A DNA stretch of 8,097 bases from an uncultured Verrucomicrobia subdivision 3 bacterium (GTDB lineage: Bacteria > Verrucomicrobiota > Verrucomicrobiia > Limisphaerales > DASXHY01), in the NCBI GenBank assembly GCA_937890005.1, contig CALBZA010000051.1:1-8097 (forward strand). The letters run 5' to 3'. The translations under genes were made by a program, and so were the position numbers. Below the pieces are notes generated by a model, which was not told the DNA's origin, did no database searches, and saw only the letters and a list, made by a program, of their open reading frames with translations. Positions 5,901 to 8,097 of the stretch are shown here, in pieces (within the stretch, counting starts at the first letter, position 1; each line of letters starts with the position of its first letter).

Positions 5901-8083
5901 GCGCCGGAAACGTCATCTCGTATTTGTCGGGCACGAACATCGCGTTGGGCCGGTCGGCTACTCAAGGCGCCAATGCGGGCACAGCCGGCTTTGCGGTCGA
6001 TGGCATGGTGCTCGGGGGCAATTCCACCGACACCGGGAATTCGTCCAACATGAGCGTCAACTGGTGGCAGGTGGATCTTGGCACGAACCGGCCCGTCGGC
6101 GCGATTGAGTTGTACAGCCACCAGTCCGATCCCAACGGCCTGATCGCCTTCGACGTCTTTGTCATCGATGCGTCGGGACAGACGAACTGGAGCTATTCGC
6201 ACCCGCTCGGCTACTACATCGGTTTCATGCACCGGCTTTACCCCGACGGCGCGACCGGACGCTATGTGCGTGTTCAGCGCCGCAATGTTGCGGTCGCCAA
6301 TCCCGCCGCCTTGCGCCTGGCCGAAGTGCGTGTTCTCGAGAAGTCCGCCGACTGGCCCGAAGTGGGGCCTGTGCTCAGCGGTCGCGTGCTGCATCTGGAT
6401 GCGGGCAATGCCGCCAATCTCGTGCGCGACGGCTATCGGGTAAGCGCCTGGACGAATCTGGCTCCTGCCGGCGGTTATGCCGGCCAGAACACCTCCACCA
6501 ATCAGCCGCGAACCGGATCGTCATCCTCGTTGGAGCGGCACCTGGTCAACTTCGGCCCCGACGGTTCCGAGCGCTGGATGAAATTCAAAACCGCGGGCGG
6601 TGCGGACTGGCGGCCGACGACGCTGCGAACCATGTTCTGGGTGGTGAAAGGGGCGAATTTCCTGTTGGGCGACGGTTCGTCCGCCCCGTTCCATCGCGGC
6701 ACTGCCGACGAAGGGTCCCCGAACGCGACGATCTGGGATTCGGCGCTTGCCAGTTCCGCCGTGCTTTCCGGCCAGACGTATTTGAACGGTGTGCTCGTGG
6801 ACGGATCCACCACTCCGTTGCCCAGCGCCTATTCCGTGGTCAGTGTGGTCACCACTTCCGCCGTTGCCGCGGATCGGATTGGCGATGATCGCAACAATCC
6901 GGATCGCCAGGGCGGTCTGCAACTCGCGGAATTCATCGCTTACGACACCGCCCTCAGCGACGGCGAACGCCGGCAGGTTGAGCAATACCTTGCCGAGAAG
7001 TGGAATGTCGCCCGGAACTACGGCGTAGTGGCTGAATCATCAACGAATGTTTTCCTCGCCCCGCCGGCCAACGTGATCGCCACACCGGTTGATCTCGATC
7101 AGATCAACCTGACGTGGGCGGCCTCCGTTGGGGCGACCGGCTACCGTGTGAAGCGCGCCAGCGCCCCTGTCGGGCCTTACTCGGTGATCGCGAGTGGATT
7201 GACCGGGACCGCATACAATGACACCGGCCTGAATCCATCCACCACCTACTACTACGTCGTCAGCGCCGTCAGCAACGCGGTCGAAGGAGCCGAGAGCGCC
7301 ATCGCGAGCGCCCGAACTTTGGATTTATGGCATTCGCAGGATGTCGGCGCGGTCGGCACGGCTGGCAGCGCCAGCCAGAACGACGGCGTTTTCACCGTGA
7401 GCGGGGCCGGTGCCGACATTGGGAGCACTGCGGACGCCTTCCATTTCCTTAATATTTCCATGACTGGAGACGGAACTTTCATTGCGCGGTTGGCCGTCCA
7501 AGGATCGGCGACTTCGACCAGCAAGATGGGCATCGCGATGCGTGAAACATTGGGCGCCGATTCCAAATCGGTGATCAATTTCTTTGACGATGGACAGGAC
7601 AAGGTCCGCGTCGCGTATCGGACTGCCACGGGGGGTGGTACCAGCTACTTCACCGCTGCCACCAACAACACCGTCCCGGTATGGTTGAAATTATCCCGTG
7701 CGGGCGACGACTTCACCGGTTGGTATTCGTCCGATGGCGTCAATTGGACAACGCTGGGCACGGCAAACGTCACGATGAGTAATACCATTTACGTTGGTTT
7801 GGTGGTGTGTTCGAGGAATACCAGCACCCTGAACACGGGCACGTTCGACAACCTGTCCGGCGATGCCTGGGATCTCTGGCTTTCGCAGGACGTCGGTGCG
7901 GTCGTCACAACAGGCGGTGCCAGCGAAACCAACGGCGTTTTCACCGTGAGTGGGGCGGGTGCCGACATTGGGAGCACTGCCGACGCCTTCCATTTCCTTC
8001 ATATGAACATGATTGGAGACGGAACCTTCGTGGCACGGTTGGTTAGCCCGACTTCCGCTATTCGAGGTGGGGTGAGGATATAA
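2951..8083 (+). CDS. Secreted multidomain protein with ulvan-lyase-like BNR_4 beta-propeller and lectin-like modules
   Basis: Likely an exported polysaccharide lyase or polysaccharide-binding protein. Numbering is from the ATG at 2951 (1710 residues); ATG at 2957 is equally possible. Residues 1-44 are a signal peptide with hydrophobic core VVSLLLYFLM and cleavage after ALHA. About 46-475 is a BNR_4-type propeller with H124, H144, LRYWKS, Y183 and R199, matching PL24/PL25 lyase positions. Then follow a DUF1349-like concanavalin-type module (484-656), an F5/8C or F-type-lectin-like module (660-796, NLAFGKPATQSS), two FN3 domains (806-898, 902-990), a second F5/8C-like module (994-1130, NWWQVDLG), a LamG-like module (1138-1353, ending in the ALSDGERRQVEQYL helix), a third FN3 (1368-1456), a second DUF1349-like module (1459-1637), and a partial third copy from 1642. 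The last copy stops after about 55 homologous residues and a foreign-looking tail. No C-terminal anchor or sorting signal is visible; one may have been lost with the missing 3' end. Activity is not proven by sequence; a non-catalytic binding propeller remains possible. Confidence 0.85.
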   Translation: MHMRKPTFACSDFPLQDRKPACCSLVCGVVSLLLYFLMATALHAQSYAFYSPTNPASYVSYPIGAGGPTVVHRNGATYVVVWQSYGTYIPYVLRTDESTGFTEAVAIPGADQAPASPNGRIDGHFSMEMKLDTAGYIHLVEVGHNESLRYWKSNLPDSIAGGFTEIAVNATNGLPWAQLHYDYSKLLTDNNGVIYMISRCEMNWRTPDQGDRGVTLHRYDVNTGTWTMLGGVQAENPAATIAKPTTTLRGKAIFWEWAGQTDTLFYQGFSANLSFDAQNRMHFTVSTLDRFPDGAFPNGNGDTLVYAYSDDGGDTWHRSDGSLITHLPMRARAGLANSADIVNQGDPATNEGRLGLQTQIAVDRSGSPLIAADDTYTRQATGWVRSTFNGNNTLTTTPNSRHVLGADGRLYTYRDPLTGGDNLRIMEKPDSTYSSFVVGSTGMPNTLCGDAPTFRKSGLLYGSLPTNMIYGRVGVTLGWNQADLGSPALAGVSASLRSGAMRIRASGGGFDSTSDQARFTWQTVSGDCVLVARLDSHTATNPAAWAGLSIRESTNASSRQATIVATQSDGFHFVTRTTPGAAAQTNGINPDLFGPEGNWLRLTRSGNSIIAEVSADADSWTLVGSNTVALPTDALVGLVASANSATFADFNFSQIGIQGLRNLAFGKPATQSSQFFDLGAGLATDGNTNGDWAFGSVATTYNTDSVYFWRVDLLEPSTVQTLKFYKRTDGARDGQLNSATVRLLGSSSNVLWSGSIPSGTLSIPYTLTPGGVANVRYVELERSSQTAIAEVEVFGTNSVPLPGPDMEAPDTPSGLMASARETVVTLTWEASSSPDVAGYVLQRGPGSSGPFVDVANDICLPRYVDSNLALGSNYYYRVAAIDESGNRSDCTTVLQVATTDRTPPAPPIITSLTYGNSTLTMGWSNLDPQPDFSHWELVRADRQGHETIVLSHTTGTNYTWVAPGFGQYSEFFLRAYDTNGNRSCAGNVISYLSGTNIALGRSATQGANAGTAGFAVDGMVLGGNSTDTGNSSNMSVNWWQVDLGTNRPVGAIELYSHQSDPNGLIAFDVFVIDASGQTNWSYSHPLGYYIGFMHRLYPDGATGRYVRVQRRNVAVANPAALRLAEVRVLEKSADWPEVGPVLSGRVLHLDAGNAANLVRDGYRVSAWTNLAPAGGYAGQNTSTNQPRTGSSSSLERHLVNFGPDGSERWMKFKTAGGADWRPTTLRTMFWVVKGANFLLGDGSSAPFHRGTADEGSPNATIWDSALASSAVLSGQTYLNGVLVDGSTTPLPSAYSVVSVVTTSAVAADRIGDDRNNPDRQGGLQLAEFIAYDTALSDGERRQVEQYLAEKWNVARNYGVVAESSTNVFLAPPANVIATPVDLDQINLTWAASVGATGYRVKRASAPVGPYSVIASGLTGTAYNDTGLNPSTTYYYVVSAVSNAVEGAESAIASARTLDLWHSQDVGAVGTAGSASQNDGVFTVSGAGADIGSTADAFHFLNISMTGDGTFIARLAVQGSATSTSKMGIAMRETLGADSKSVINFFDDGQDKVRVAYRTATGGGTSYFTAATNNTVPVWLKLSRAGDDFTGWYSSDGVNWTTLGTANVTMSNTIYVGLVVCSRNTSTLNTGTFDNLSGDAWDLWLSQDVGAVVTTGGASETNGVFTVSGAGADIGSTADAFHFLHMNMIGDGTFVARLVSPTSAIRGGVRI
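4400..4918 (+). repeat. Divergent DUF1349-like module, copy A
   Basis: Residues 484-656 of the propeller protein begin DLGSPALAGVSASLRSGAMR and contain SGDCVLVARL, WAGLSIRES and DSWTLVGS. These match, in the same order, SGAGADIGSTADAFHF, GDGTFIARL, MGIAMRE and VNWTTLGT of the C-terminal copies. It is the same fold at clear protein-level divergence, with little DNA identity to the later copies, and sits directly after the propeller. Such modules in verrucomicrobial secreted proteins are usually read as concanavalin-like carbohydrate-binding units. Confidence 0.6.
7322..7493 (+). repeat. Tandem repeat unit, first copy (start of module B)
   Basis: This DNA is about 84% identical by hand count (27 differences in 172 bases, no gaps) to 7871-8042. 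It encodes the first third of the second DUF1349-like module, including GVFTVSGAGADIGSTADAFH. The two copies are offset by exactly 549 bases, or 183 codons. Module B itself continues intact to about 7861. Confidence 0.9.
7871..8042 (+). repeat. Tandem repeat unit, second copy (start of truncated module C)
   Basis: This is the second copy of 7322-7493, in the same frame. It shares the perfect block encoding AGADIGSTADAFHFL apart from a few third-position changes, which suggests a fairly recent in-frame duplication under selection. Homology ends at about base 8042; the following 14 codons do not resemble module B, and the gene stops at 8083. Confidence 0.9.
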
Positions 8084-8097
8084 GTGGCTGGTAATCA

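Noticed and set aside
5681..6394. 237-codon minus-strand open frame
   Set aside because: It is antisense to the FN3 and F5/8C-like modules, which have clear family motifs on the plus strand; its composition is that of a shadow frame.

Overview
The window holds two large same-strand genes for carbohydrate degradation and looks like part of a polysaccharide-utilisation locus. The DNA is GC-rich. The second gene is a giant modular secreted protein that stacks fibronectin type III, discoidin/F-type-lectin-like and concanavalin-like modules, with the Asn/Thr/Gly-rich linker style common in Verrucomicrobiota (Limisphaerales/Pedosphaera-type). That assignment is an inference from protein style; no rRNA or other marker is present.

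Layout: 1-89 is short upstream sequence with no gene I can support. 90-2840 encodes a family GH2 glycoside hydrolase of the beta-galactosidase type with both catalytic glutamates. 2841-2950 is a 110-base gap containing a 16-base palindrome. 2951-8083 encodes a 1710-residue protein: signal peptide, BNR_4-type beta-propeller (the fold of PL24/PL25 ulvan lyases), then about nine accessory modules. 8084-8097 is too short to interpret.

Working model (inference): the propeller protein is exported and binds or cleaves a uronic-acid-containing polysaccharide, helped by several lectin-like modules, and the GH2 enzyme trims beta-linked sugars from the products. The strongest sequence-level observation is that the propeller keeps two His, a Tyr and an Arg at the positions and nearly the spacing expected for a PL25/PL24-like lyase site. 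The second is that the last module of the giant protein, a tandem copy of the one before it, stops abruptly about one third of the way through, with stop codons in all three frames within 22 bases. This suggests a recent truncation, frameshift or junction. The GH2 gene also has an unsatisfactory 5' end: a TTG start falling inside the conserved domain and no signal peptide.

I see no RNA genes, CRISPR array, transposase or convincing rho-independent terminator. Nothing here proves a wholly new system; the unusual points are the domain combination and the broken 3' and 5' gene ends.
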